Shown here: positions 33,736 to 45,725 of the stretch, one piece after another
How the letters are laid out: each line of letters starts with the position of its first letter
How positions within the stretch are numbered: the first letter of the stretch is position 1
From: Rutstroemia sp. NJR-2017a BVV2
Lineage: Eukaryota > Ascomycota > Leotiomycetes > Helotiales > Rutstroemiaceae
Assembly (NCBI GenBank): GCA_002946415.1
Contig: NJPS01000067.1
Span: 1,104,166-1,168,165 of the forward strand
Length of the DNA: 64,000 nucleotides
Direction of reading: 5' to 3'
The notes under the pieces: generated by a model
Databases searched by the model: none
Seen by the model: the letters and a program-made list of their open reading frames with translations, nothing else
Told to the model about the DNA's origin: nothing
Position numbers and translations under genes: made by a program

Positions 33736-35359
33736 TCAGTCTACCAAGCTTCTTCTACATTGGAAACCTGATTCTGGCCCTTCCTCTGAAGATCTTTCAG
33801 GCAAAGTTGACTGTACACGCGAGCTTTCTTCATGCAATTGAAGCTCACCAGCTCCGTTCCAATAGTCCTCCCCATAATCCACCACCAGTTGCTCACCAAA
33901 TCTAATATGCCTGATTGCCCTCAAAGTAATGCTCAAGTTTCCAGCCAATACTTCATGGCAAAATGCGCAATTCGGCACCTCACCCTCTGAAGGTGCGTTG
34001 ACGAACCGGGTCCACGAGCCGTTTGCACCAGCAATAAGAGTAGCTATTGGGAAAACATTATCACTCCTATCTGCTGAGATGTTATCGGTATTGAAGGCAG
34101 ATGATCGTCCGAGGTAAGAAGGTCCCCCGAACTCCATAGCGTAGATCCCATCGCCCCTTTCCTTCTGCGTATTGAGCGGGGTGAACTCGCCAAGATACTC
34201 GCCTAGGATACATCCTCTTGGAAAACTTTGGAGAGCTCTCACTCCACGGTTGAGAGAGCCCGGGACGTAGCTATCATATTCCTTGATTTCAACCAAAATT
34301 TCAGAGAAAATGGTAGTTGTTGAACATGAGCAGTTGGTAGATGGCATGGTTCTAATTGAGCTCGTAGGCGGTCCTGTCCGTTTTCCACAACTAACACATG
34401 GAGGATAATTCTCTCCCCACTTGCTGCATGGATGTTGAATATCTTGTGCCGGATACGTCCAAGTACTGGGCCAGCCATCAGGCTGCGGGTATCCTTGAAA
34501 GTTTCTCGGATTGTAGATATTTCTACTGATATTCTTCATCGTTTGCGGGGTCGAGTTCTGGGAGTTTGCCCAGAAGAGGTTCGGACGAAGTTTTCCATCT
34601 GCTGCATGATAGACCTCGTATGGGTTTCTCAACCCATGCGGGAAGTCGTCGGGCTCGTGTAGCGGCACACACAGCTCTCCTTGTGCAGATCTTCTGTAGA
34701 CATCTACATACTGAACGCGACGACTGAAGGCAAACGCTCTAAATACTGGACCTCTCCGAGAGTAGCTTTTCCAGTAAAGTATCCCATGTTCCGAAATGAG
34801 CATATTCATGGTCGCCGACTACGGCAATTTCCCCCGAGACTGTAATTCCGAATCGCTGCATCGAATTGCAGAACATTTTCGATGTCATCAAGATACTCAA
34901 AAACTCTAGGCCAAGTGTTTGTACAGCATCGTCAAATCTCTGCCTCGTCACTCTTTGCGTCATAATGGATGAATACGGGTCGTACGTCTCCATTGATATT
35001 TCTTTGGGGTGTAGATAATGGTGCTGCTGATCGGCGTAGATATGTTCGATGATAATTTGTCCAAGCTCATCATTTTTTTGTTCCTGGGATTTTAGGAAAA
35101 GGGCCCTTTCATCGTCCAGTTTCCGTGACTGTCCCGCCCAGGTGGACTCCCACCTTCTCTTTGCAACATCGGCTGGTGTATTGTGTTCATGCTTTCTCTT
35201 CCATCTTCGTATATTCTGAGCCTGTTGCTGGGTGTATTTCCCTGGAGTCTCTGCCCACCTTGTGCCGTATTGGACTTTCGTTGGCTTCCGCTCGTCCCGC
35301 TTTCGTTTTCCTTGCTCTTTAAAATATCTACCAGGACCTTCAAAGCTCATGGAAGCCAT
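33736..35359 (-). CDS. SET-domain protein, reading frame split (possible +1 frameshift or unrecognised intron)
   Basis: Two overlapping minus-strand frames appear to be one gene. The first (35359 to stop 34741-34739) encodes about 206 residues: a basic N-terminus (KRKRDERKPTKVQYGTRW) and a helical middle ending HEYAHFGTWDTLLEKLLSER. The second, one base forward, runs from about 34740 to 33736. It contains FRAFAFSRRVQYVDVYRRS, a Cys cluster (CSKWGENYPPCVSCGKR ... CSCS), then a SET domain: GVRALQSFPRGCILGEYLGE, AFNTDNISADRSD, SWTRFVNAP, PNCAFCHEV and GEQLVVDYGEDYW. SET proteins methylate lysines. The usual NHxCxPN core reads VNAPSEGEVPNCAF, so the AdoMet site may be modified. An intron with a GTAGTC donor and TTCAG acceptor (112 nt) would restore frame but removes protein-like residues. 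Fused or separate, the gene needs transcript data. Confidence 0.6.
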
Positions 35360-36118
35360 GGTAAATCCTCAATATCCACTTCAAGTTAATTTTCCTGCGT
35401 GGTCGACATTATCTGCACTGCAAGGTAATTCATGCGGGGGCGAACCAGAAGGTTGCAATTGTCTTATTCAAATTCAAATATGGAGTATGCGTCATGAAAG
35501 AGAAAGGCTTACCAAGAAACTACTCAACATGGCTATGATTTCTGGGAACAAAAGGAAAGTCCGGACAATGAAACTTGCATTGTTTCTGTCAATGCAAACG
35601 TTCTCAAGAAAAAGACAGGTCTTTCCTGACCTCATACACTAATAAGAGTAGGTATTCCTTACTACCAAACGCATCTAAGGTCCTTAAGATATCAGGACAA
35701 ATCAAAGTAGACGATAAACTCCCTCCTGGTTGGCATGCTCTTTTCAAACAAAGAAATACGATGCAGTTGATTCAAGGCAATTCTCCGGCGCGGATTGGGA
35801 TAAGCAGCGTTTTGTCGAGCACCAGTGGCTCTGTTTGCGTTATTTCACTGAATTTGAAAACGTCAAAGGTGTGATCAATGTGCTGAAAAGATCGCGGGAC
35901 AGCTCGTTTCGATGGCATAAGGTATAACACAATTCCAATTCGTTTTCTGGCAGTGATTGAGATCTCATAAAATCAGGCGGCACTGTTCCCCGCGAGTATA
36001 TCCAAACTCCAAATGCCTATATCCTGAGCCTTATTCCACCACTAAACGCCGACGACCCTTTTTTGTCCCCTTCTCAATGTATCCAATATATAATATTCTT
36101 CTTCCCTCGTCTTCTTCA
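35360..36118. other. intergenic, one weak plus-strand coding-like stretch
   Basis: About 35790-35920 on the plus strand has a protein-like frame (ADWDKQRFVEHQWLCLRYFT), but I find no start, splice partner or second exon. The first part is the promoter of the SET gene and the last part the 3' UTR of the EAF gene. Confidence 0.35.
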
Positions 36119-37059
36119 CTATTCTTCTTCACTCTCACTGCTCTCGTCGGCACCGCTGCTCGCATGCTCTGCCGCTAGCGCTTGCTCCAACTCAGCTTCC
36201 AGGTCCAATTCTATATCTTCGTCGCTAAGACCACCAGGTTTGTTGACCGGACTGGGTAATTTCAGATGATCCACATCTTGATTTCGTTCCTCATAAATTT
36301 CATGTTCTGCGTCTTCATCCTCATCACTAATTTCTTCACTGGGTTCTCTCTGAAAGATGGGAGGAGGGCGGTACTCGTAATGTTGCTGGGAAACTGGCCC
36401 GTCGGGATATTCAACAGTAAGACCGTCATCGGATTCTTCCTCCGGTTCAGGGGTTGGCTCGCGGGGGGCTGGTTTCGCTTTCTTCCCCTTCTCCGCTTTC
36501 GCGCGCGGGGGCGCCTTAGCTTTGGTAGTGGTCGCGGCTTTCGCTTTGGATTGTTTCCTTTGAGGTGCTTTGGGCTGCGGTTGTGCTTCTTCCTTCGGAG
36601 GCTGCGTAGGGAGTTCCAACTGGGTGTATTGTGACCGTAATTTGGAAGCATCACTTGTCCATGGTGCACTCGTAAGGTTCATATCAAAGGTTGAATCTAT
36701 GCGATCAAGAACGAAATGCTTCTTGACGGGGTCAAATATAAGCACATATTGACCATCCCCCGACGTTCGCACGCCGGTATACGAATATTCTTCATTGTTT
36801 TCCGATAGAGAGAGATTGAATTTGGTAGAGTTGGGATCTGCGGAGGGCTTCAACTGCGCTGAGGTCGTGGAGTCGTCGGAAGATGAGTCTGGCTTATGGT
36901 TGTCTAACAAATTGTCAATCAATTCCTTCTCCGGTCCAAATCATAAATCTTACATCGGACACCAGTATAGGTGCTGTTCGCAGACTTTCCAAGTAAAGCA
37001 TCACTAAGGACAATTGGGTATTTTCCAGGTTTCTCGAAATCTATTGCTGCCGCGGCCAT
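36119..37059 (-). CDS. EAF-family RNA polymerase II elongation factor
   Basis: Two exons (37059-36954, 36903-36119) separated by a 50-nt intron give 296 aa. The N-terminal EAF domain reads IDFEKPGKYPIVLSDALLGK, spans the intron at TGVRY|NHKP, and continues YSYTGVRTSGDGQYVLIFDP, KKHFVLDRIDSTFDMNL. EAF partners ELL proteins in Pol II elongation in animals and fission yeast; that role is inferred. The middle is Lys/Ala/Pro-rich (PKAPQRKQSKAKAATTTKAK), and the C-terminus is strongly acidic with Ser/Glu runs (DEDIELDLEAELEQALAAEH, ending SSESEEE). Acidic tails are usual in this family. The ATG at 37059 fits the conserved start. Confidence 0.9.
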
Positions 37060-37949
37060 GATCGTTTGCAAGGCTGTATTGCAGTTACAGGATAGCGTAG
37101 GTGGACCAACTGATCGTAACAACGAGGATATCCGGGAGATGTATGACCGTCTGACTGTCTCAATTGAACCGGGTTCGTGATTGCGTGTGAGCGATAGATG
37201 GGACTGCGGTCTATGAACAAAGCAAAGATAGGATCAATCAATAAATTGAATTGCTGCTGACTCCCAAAGGCCAATTGATGTTAGCCCCCAGACGGCTCTG
37301 CAGCAGTCGAATGTTTAAATTGGGGGTTTCTGGTTTCTGTCTCCACGGCTCCCGCACCAATTTCTAGTGGATGTCTTACTAATCGGCCGCTAAAAATAGC
37401 CTTTTCAGTTTGCATAGCACGCCGGCTCGAAGCAACTCGGGGAGCCTCAGTTGCTAATGTTCAGACTGCCTACTTGCTATTCAATTGCGCACGATATTGA
37501 TGGAGTGAATATCTCGGTCATTATCGCACTATCTCTATGCGCACATCGCCCATCGCCCAGCATCAAGGATACCCTCACAAGAAAGTTGCTTGTTTCCAGT
37601 CAATAACTTCAGTCCATCAAGCGAACTGCAGATTATCGTTGATGTATACCTACAGACGGATTCAATAAGCCTACCGATGCTGCTCAAACCTTTCTGAGAT
37701 ACTATCCCTCGATCTAGTAGTTGACAAGTTATCAACCTACAGGCCATCTGGGATAGCTACATTCAGCAGTATTCATATGTACCTGAACGTCTCTCACTAC
37801 GTAACATTGCAGTGCGGGGTCATGGTTACGGTTGAGCACCGAGACGCCGACGAGAGTGTAATCATCATGAAGTCCTGATTTCTTAGCATATCTGTCTAAT
37901 TGAGTCTCGAGAATAACTCTGGCTTAGTAGAAGTTTGGTCGCTACGACC
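37060..37949. other. intergenic, no supported gene
   Basis: 890 bp with the EAF promoter on its left. I looked for upstream exons of the monooxygenase relic and found none that can be recognised. Confidence 0.5.
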
Positions 37950-38195
37950 AAGCTAATCCTGCAGGCGATACTACATGCGAGTAATTCAAGAACCTAATGT
38001 GAACGCCCACTTCTCCGCTGTCAAGGAGATCACTGAAGATTCGGTTATTGACGAAGATGGCCAGGTGCGAAAAGTCGATACTGCCATCTGTGCTACAGGA
38101 TTTGATGTTTCTTACAGGCCTCGGTTTCCAAATGTGGTCGAAATCGTGTTGACCTCGAAGAGAAGTAGAAGCTCGTTCCAGAACTTATCTTGGTG
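37950..38195 (+). pseudogene. relic of a Baeyer-Villiger-type FAD monooxygenase
   Basis: About 60 residues match the C-terminal third of flavin Baeyer-Villiger monooxygenases: QEPNVNAHFSAVKEITEDSV, then EDGQVRKVDTAICATGFDVS, then YRPRFP. The ATGFD motif is the family hallmark. After FPN the frame shifts by one base. The homologous continuation is then R-V-D-L-E-E-K-stop-K-L-V-P-E in another frame, where the family usually has VDLxEKWK, so a TAG at about 38172 sits where Trp is expected. No FAD- or NADPH-binding N-terminal part is found upstream. The gene is dead. Confidence 0.75.
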
Positions 38196-38760
38196 AGTAT
38201 ATTTTGCTATCCGATATACGATGTACGCGAGTAAGAAGTGCAGTCAATTGTTTGTTCTCTGTGCGTAAACTATTCTCGAGTCTTTGCTTGTGTCTGGGTT
38301 GGGTACAGGGGCCCCCAGGAAGGCACTGGAGCTTGTGATGCAGGTGAAGTTTTGCCCAGCCCAAACTGCCGCCCCAGAGAGCTTAGCCCCGGCAGTGTGC
38401 ACTGAAAGGAGGTACGTCTCTCCACCGAAGTAGCCATTCCGATCTTTTTACTGACCTTCATCAGGATAATCAGAAGAAGATGTCAACTTTTCTGGCAAGA
38501 AGATAGTCGGAGCATGCGGCTTAGACATCCGTCAACACTATTCGTTCAGATGCAACGAGGGTACCATTAGTTAGAACTTCAGATGCTTAAGTATCCCCTT
38601 CGATGCAGCTACCTGGTCAGTGCATTGAACCGTCTCTTATTTCCAGTGACTAGAGCCTTTCATCTGACCCCACTCGCTGGGGTTACTGTATTTTATAAAG
38701 CACCTGCCCCGATATCAATTCATTGATGGCGTTCTATTCTTACTCAACTTAACTTCTAAA
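38196..38760. promoter_or_regulatory. upstream region of the A-T-reductase gene
   Basis: Between the monooxygenase relic and the ATG at 38761. A TATA-like ATTTTATAAAG lies about 70 bp upstream of the ATG (near 38690). No other gene is seen. Confidence 0.4.
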
Positions 38761-41700
38761 ATGGGTTCCAGAGAATCAAACAATGCTCAGTCTCTAGGGG
38801 AGTTCCTCATCCTCGACGATTTGATAACGGTCAGGGCAAATGACGAAGAGCAAGTGCCAGTTCTTGCTTATCCCCGCCCAGGTAAAGGCATCGCGGATTT
38901 TGAGTGCTTTACTGGGAGGGATCTGGATAGGTTCATCGATCATGCTCTGAAGGAATACTTAAAATACGGGCTTGCACCAGTATAGTGTTCATACATTGAA
39001 TATGGTTGTTTGTTCCGATGCTGACATGTTTAGGTCGACAACCAGGTCATTGCTCTTTCCGGTCCGTCTGACCTTGACTATATGGTTACCTTATTCTCAT
39101 TAAGCAGACTTGGGTATAAAACACTGATGTTATCGCCGAGACTTGCTCCTCCCGCGATTGTGAATCTGCTCAAGGTGACTGGTTGTACAAGTGTTATACA
39201 TCCCAATCTACCAACATTGATCTCAACGATATCACGAGCAAGCGGAGAAGTTCCCGACTTAAAACTCGTCCCAATGGTCGTTCGCTCCCAGTTTGACCAG
39301 CCTGAGGTGCCTAAGGAACTACGATTTGCAAGATCGATCGACAAACATGAAGAACGGAAGAAGGTAGCTATTATATGCCACTCTTCCGGTTCCACTGGGC
39401 TCCCAAAACCCATAAGTCAAACTCACAATCGTTTCATAGCAACCATATCTGAAATGCGAGGGACTTCTGAATTCAGCACTTTCCCTCTCTACCACACCTG
39501 GGGCAATAAGGTCTGCTTCAATACCATGTGGATTAGAAAAACTATGTACATGCACAACACCACGGCTCCGATGACAGCAGACGGCCTTATTGAAGTACTG
39601 CAGAAAGTAAAACCTTCTATTTTCCATGCAGTTCCTTATGCTATAAAGTTATTGAGTGAAAGGAAAGAAGGAGTGGAAGCAATGGCACGTTGTCTTGAGG
39701 TTCTGTTCTCCGGGAGTCAATGTCCCGACAGTCTTGGAGATTACCTCACGAGCCAAGGGGTCAGACTCTCAATGTTATTTGGAGCGTAATTAGTCCTATT
39801 TCCTAACATTTACTGTTCCCCGGCTGATCGTTCATCAAGTACCGAATTTGGCAGCTTTGGCACAAGCCGTAACCGTCCTGCCGATGACCCTAATTGGAAC
39901 TATCTTCGGATAATACCCTCCGTGAAGCCACACGTGCAAATGAAGCCAATCGGCGACAACAAATATGAAAGTATCTTTCTACCGTCCCTATCACAGCTAA
40001 GTGCTTCCGCTTCCAATTCAGATGACCCAGTGCCAGGCTCTTTCCACTCCAAGGATATCTTCACCCCTCATCCCACAATTCCAGACGCATGGAAATACCT
40101 CGGCCGACTGGATGATCGCATCACACTGATCAATGGAGAAAAAGTGCTTCCTACACCCATCGAAGGCCGAGTTAAGGTTGACCCGCTAGTCAGGGAGGCT
40201 GTTGTATTCGGGATCGAGAAAGCCATACCTGGCATCTTGATCATTCGTTCGGATGCGGCACGAGATATGTCTGACACTGAATACATCAATGCTGTCTGGC
40301 CGTCCGTTCAAGAAGCAAATTCGAGTGCGGAGGCATTCTCGCAGATAAGCAAAGAAATGATTCTTCCTTTTCCATCTGGAATGGAGTATCCAATAACCGA
40401 TAAAGGCACGATCATACGAGCGCAGGTATACCAAAAATTTGCAGATGAAATCGAAGAGATGTATCTCAGATTTGAGAACACGGAAAAAGGAACGCTGGAG
40501 TTTGAAGGGCCGGCATTAGAAACTTATCTTATGAAGATATTTACCGAGGAGCTAGGTCTTCATATACCCAGCCCGGAAGCAGATTTCTTCGCTGCGGGAA
40601 TGGATAGCCTTCAATCGATTCAAGCTCGAGGTCTCATCCTGAGAGATCTATATATGGGTGGTAATGCGGGTAGATTAGGCCAGAATGTTGTTTTTGAGAG
40701 TGGCAATGTTTCACGACTAGCGAAGAAACTGGAGGCTGTCAGAAAAGGAGAAGAGGTTGAGAGAGAAGATGTCTTAGGAGCTATGAGAAATGCAATCGCA
40801 GAGGAGTCAGATTTTGTGGCTCATGTTCCAGGTCCGGGGACTTTTGGAAAGTCTATTGTGGTAGGTCTTTCGGGATGCGTGTCTGTTTGTAATGCTAATG
40901 CTCTCTAGGTACTTACAGGTGCTACCGGCTCGATCGGTGGACACATCCTCGCAAAGCTTCTCGCACGAGATGATATAGTAAAAGTATACTGTCTCACTCG
41001 AGGATCTTCGCCTGATTCCCGTCTTAAAGACAGCCTTATCAACAGAGGTCTCAGCGAAGTATCTTTAGACCGACGAATAATCGCTCTCACAAGTGATCTA
41101 AGCAGCCCCGACCTAGGCCTAGATGAACCAACTTTCGCAGCCCTCAAGACTGAAACCACCCACATTATCCACTCCGCCTGGCCCGTCAATTTCAACCTCG
41201 GATTCCCAGCATTCAGAAAAGACATTGTCGGACTACACAATCTCCTCCAACTATCTCTTTCCGTGCACCTACCCCAGCCCGCGCGCTTCATCTTCTGCTC
41301 TTCCATCTCCGTTGCCATGGGATCGCCCCGCCCCGCCACCATCGAGGAAGAACTCGTCGATATATCCCAGTGCTCTCCCGGTGGCTACGGCCGCTCGAAA
41401 TGGGTTGCGGAAAATATCATCTACAATGCGGCCATGAAATACGGTGCTGATGCGCATATTCTGAGAATCAGGCAAATAGTGGGAGATGCGAAGTTCGGAA
41501 TCTGGAACGATACGGAGGCTATACCGCTTATTTTCCGATCTGCGCTGACTCTTAAGGTTTTGCCTGAATTGGACATGGTGAGATGCTTGATTCCCTAGTT
41601 GTCTTCGCAATTTGGTGGAGCAAACGAACTAACCTAACCTTTCCAAAGACCTGCTCCTGGCTCCCCGTCGACACCCTCGCGCAAATTATCCTCGACCTAA

Positions 41701-42065
41701 CATTCCTACCCCACACCCCCGAACTAATCTACAACATCCGCTCTCCGCATACATTTTCCTGGACCCGGGATCTCCTTCCCGAACTTAGTTCATGCGGGCT
41801 GGAGTTCAAAGCCGTGCCTCCGTCCGTCTGGCTGGCTCAACTTAGATCCGCAGCGCGTTTGGATAATGCAGATCGTAATCCAGCGGTGAAGTTGCTGGAG
41901 TACTATGAAAGGAGTTACGGTGAGGGTGCACCTGTTGGGGAGATTAGTTTTAGGATTGAGAGGGGGATGAGGGATAGTGAGGCGCTGAGAGGAGCACCTG
42001 TTTTGTTGGATGAGGGGTATATTGGGAGGTTTTTGGATGCGTGGTTGCAGAAGTGGGAGGTTTGA
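38761..42065 (+). CDS. NRPS-like adenylate-forming reductase (A-T-R, alpha-aminoadipate reductase type)
   Basis: Five exons (38761-38979, 39034-39785, 39840-40860, 40909-41577, 41649-42065) give 1025 aa with all phases consistent. Residues 1 to about 540 are an adenylation domain: core CHSSGSTGLPKPISQTHN, the GATEFG motif across intron 2, and YLGRLDDRITLINGEKV. A carrier domain follows, with the phosphopantetheine Ser about 580 in FFAAGMDSLQSIQ. From about 665, VVLTGATGSIGGHILAKLLA starts a thioester-reductase NAD(P)-binding domain, with FIFCSSISVAMG and YGRSKWVAEN (Tyr/Lys pair). Such enzymes activate a carboxylic acid, load it and release it as an aldehyde or alcohol. No condensation domain is present. 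Substrate cannot be read here. Intron 2 uses an AAG acceptor. The 3' end is only 172 bp from the convergent amidase stop. Confidence 0.9.
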
Positions 42066-42237
42066 ATAACTTGGAGTAGGAAATAGATTAGACATCCCAG
42101 GAGAGGATGCATTCATACTTGTGGACCGAGATGTATAACTACTCAGCGAAGCATTAGACTAAGTAGCCATGTTACATGAGACGCATTGCCACTCCATATT
42201 TTTTCAACGCAATGCTGTTACTATTAACCTCCAACTC

Positions 42238-44563
42238 TCAGTACATCACTCTCCCGGTCTTGACACTAGTAGGGCGTCCGCTCTCCACCAACACATGCTT
42301 CAGCAACTCAATAAGCTGCTCGTCGGTTCCTAGGAATGAGCTGTTAGCCTTAATCTTCACCTCCATGAATCCGTCCAACATACCCGGAGCACCAAGTAGC
42401 ATCAACCCCACAGGTTGATATTCCTTGACTTTAGTAATCTTCGACTCGTACAGCCTATGGCCCGCTATTTCCATCCTCATTAGAACATAATATCATGGGC
42501 GACGGATATGGCCAACTTACCAGGAAACGCCAAAGCCGGCCCTCCACCTAGTCCTGAGAATGCTGTCTCGGGAATATCGAACCCCTGCCAGCGTCTTGCC
42601 CATTCTTCTACCGTGCTGTAGGACACATCAGTATGGATGGATTGAGAAAAGTAAGGTAAGCTCAGGAATACTACTGACCCGTCATAGGTATCACGATAAG
42701 CTACATCGTTGGGGGAGCAAGGTAATAGCATCACACCGCCATTGTCGAATACATGATTTCGAACAAAGTCGGCAAATATCTGTTTCTCTGCGAGAGCTTC
42801 GGAATATTGATCGGAGGTAAGATTAGCCCCGAGGTCCCTAAATACTTGTTAGAATAAGGATGAACCATAAATTGGATGGTCTAAATCATACCATTTGTAG
42901 CTGAGTAGTGGCTCAGCATACAGCTCTCGCCCGAATTTCTTTTTATAACCTTCACGATACTTGATCGTATTTTCGTAATGCCCGTATAATTGAAGATGTG
43001 CCAGTGTCTATCTTCTCTTAGTTCCACATATGATGAACTTATTTGAAGACTTACAGTGCCGAAAGTATCTTGGAGAGACTTTCTAGCAAATTCTGAAGGC
43101 CTCTTAGAAGCCCATAAATCTTCCATGGTCACAGCAGTCCGGGTGACTCCGGTAACTTTTTCGAAATCTTGAATGAACTTTTCCATCGCATTTGCCACAT
43201 CAGGAACAAATCTTGTAAATCTTTCAGGGGGGACTACGAGTTTAGTGGGTATCTGATCAAGGAGATGGCGGTTAGTCGTTTCTACTTGCCCAGACTGAAG
43301 AGAGACATACCTTCAGTTCTACAGTTGAGGGGCCACCATTCATCCAGAGCTGCGTGAATTCACTGAGCTCCGATATATCTCGACTGAAGTTCCCTGGTGT
43401 GTCAAGTTGACTTTAAAGTTAGCTCGGCCTCCCCTATTCTTTGAGATATATCACTTACGGGCAAATTGGAAGTGCACCTTCACACGTGAGACGGCCGTGC
43501 GAAGGTCTGAGACCAAATAACCCATTGTTGCACGCTGGTCCAACCATACTTCCAAGTGCTTTTATGTGATCAGCAACAGTCAAACAATGCATCTGCTTGA
43601 GGGAGAAGCTCACTATCAGATCCTATGGCGACGTCTAGCCAATCATATCCGGCGAGTGCTGCACCACTTCCAGCACTACTACAGCCAGGATCGAGATAGC
43701 CATCCCCTCGAGGATTGAACGGTGGCTGGACGTCTACCCAATCGCGGGGTCCCATGCCTGAAACAAAAGGACTTGTCTTGACTTTGCCTACAATGACGGC
43801 TCCCTGATCGATGAGGCTCTGAATGCAAGTAGCCGTGGTACTTGCTTCGTCTTCGAGCTCTTCGTAGGCTTTGCTACACAAAGTAGTTTTGACTCCCTTT
43901 AGATCAAATATATCTTTGACTGCAATGCGTTTCCCAGCTAGAGGAGTGGCAGGATTGGGCTCATCGGAGCCTAATCGAGTCGGTACAGGAATGAGGCCAT
44001 GCGTGACTGCTTGAAAACTGCGTTGACCCGGTATTAGCTTCTCTCTTCGTGTAGATACTGCCAACCATTTTTTATTACCTTGCTGCCTCTGTGCCAATGC
44101 GGTTGACTGCAGAATTCGGGATGACACCACACACAAAAGCACCTAAAGGATCAGGGAACAGTCTGAAAGCCTGGTACAGCTTCGACTTTAGGAGAAAATA
44201 CGGCCCTGCAGGTATTCTAGTCTCAGATATCTGCAGCGGGTCATCCGAGCGCCCCTCGAAACTCTCATTATTCAATATCGCGAAGATTCCGTCTGTTTTC
44301 GTCCGAAGAATCACATTCTTTGTGAACGATTTGCACCAAACGTCGTCATATGTAGCCATTTTCTCGAATTGCTTATCTAGCCAGCTTTGATGGAGATGTG
44401 TAACATCGCTGCTATCAAACACGGTCACTGGCGCGGGAAACGGACTGTCTGGAACAGTGGACGGGGGTGTACGGTTCATGAGCTGTGATGGCAAATCATA
44501 CGATGGCCCAAGCATATACTCGACGGAGTCTAATCTGACAACAACAGGTTGAGCCATTGTCAT
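42238..44563 (-). CDS. amidase-signature family hydrolase with long N-terminal extension
   Basis: Nine exons (44563-44079, 44017-43614, 43558-43459, 43410-43311, 43252-43055, 43007-42892, 42837-42679, 42615-42521, 42464-42238) give 627 aa; every junction keeps frame. Residues about 1-165 are an extension I cannot assign (YDDVWCKSFTKNVILRTKTD, then PDPLGAFVCGVIPNSAVNR). The amidase domain then begins: the catalytic Lys in GKRIAVKDIFDL, the Gly/Ser-rich CSSAGSGAALAGYDW with the cis-Ser, and the nucleophile Ser in AIGSDTLGSMVGPACNNG, all three of the Ser-cisSer-Lys triad. PALAFP is in exon 8. Substrate is unknown. Its position beside the A-T-reductase, tail to tail, may be functional or chance. 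ATGs at 44563 and 44557 are both possible starts. Confidence 0.88.
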
Positions 44564-45725
44564 ATTGTTCTCCGTGTGGCACCTTTGTAGATGACCACTT
44601 TCAACGAAGTTTTTGGTATATCCTGGTGATGGAAGTCTGTGTTCGTGACAGGCACAATGAGTTCTAACGCAAATTTGAAGCTTTCGTCAAGTATTTATGA
44701 CATGGCAGTTCGCACCATGCAGTAAGCTTACCAGGGTAAAGTTGGGCTTTCACAGGGTAGGACAGAGATCGACAGCAGGAATTCGCAGCAAACGCAATCA
44801 ATTGTGGTTTCCAGAATGGCATTGCCAGAAAAGGGAAATATGCGTGATTATATCATTGAATCCATTCTTTCATTTGATGGTCCATACTGTGGTTTCCTAT
44901 GGATATCAACTTGGAGCATCCCTTTCGTTGTTATCAACCCCGCTCTACCTGCAGGGACCACCAGCCACACCAGCCACACCAGCCACACCAGCCACCGTAC
45001 GGCTCAGTCAGCAACGCCTTAACCAGAACGACATGTATAAGATGAGCACAAGTGTTGCGAGAGAAAACCCATAGGAGCGCGTTAGGAAGTAGACGGATTT
45101 TCCGACATAGACACTTACCCAGTGCATTCATTTTATGTAAGGACCGCAGAGCGAACGATTAGAGGTTGAGTTTCTTGCACCGGGGACATATCGGATGCAG
45201 CCAACTACGTAAATAGGAGCTGAGGTGACACACCGTTGAGAGAAGTCTTTACCCAAAAGACTTTCCGAGTTAAGCTGTACTCACAGCGCGAGAATTCCTT
45301 CCATTGGTGGATCAAAGAACGGCTACTTGGTGCATCGCTGCGCGTTATGGTAGGGGATACCATGGCGAAAGACTGCGCTGTTCATGCCCCACCATTCCGA
45401 TCGATCCTCCTATAGACTGTTATAATGCAGATGCACATCTTTATGAATCGGTTGTCGTTTTATGGAGCATGACGCATAGGCTGTATATTTACTGATACCA
45501 AGAGAGATCCAGAAGACGTCGCGGGACCATATCAAGCACATAGCAGTAGGTAGTTCATTCATCGGAGTTCAAATTTGCCCGGAGTTGCTATCTCAGATAG
45601 ACTATCAATACTTAATGAGTGACTGAAAGAAGATAAACAAAATCCAAATCGCATGACGATACGTATCCCACTGTCAAGAACACAAACATTCACAGAGCCC
45701 TGTTGAACCACGCTCGGTAATCAGC
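44564..45725. other. intergenic with a CCACACCAG microsatellite
   Basis: The left part is the amidase promoter. A short tandem repeat lies at 44957-44995. No gene is supported, although several short ORFs overlap the repeat. Confidence 0.5.
44957..44995. repeat. (CCACACCAG)n microsatellite, about four units
   Basis: A 9-base unit CCACACCAG is repeated nearly exactly, giving a 39-bp tract between two promoter-like stretches. Confidence 0.85.

Noticed and set aside
36266..36634. 122-codon plus-strand frame, Phe/Arg/Gly-rich
   Set aside because: It is the antisense shadow of the Lys/Ala/Glu-rich part of the EAF gene.
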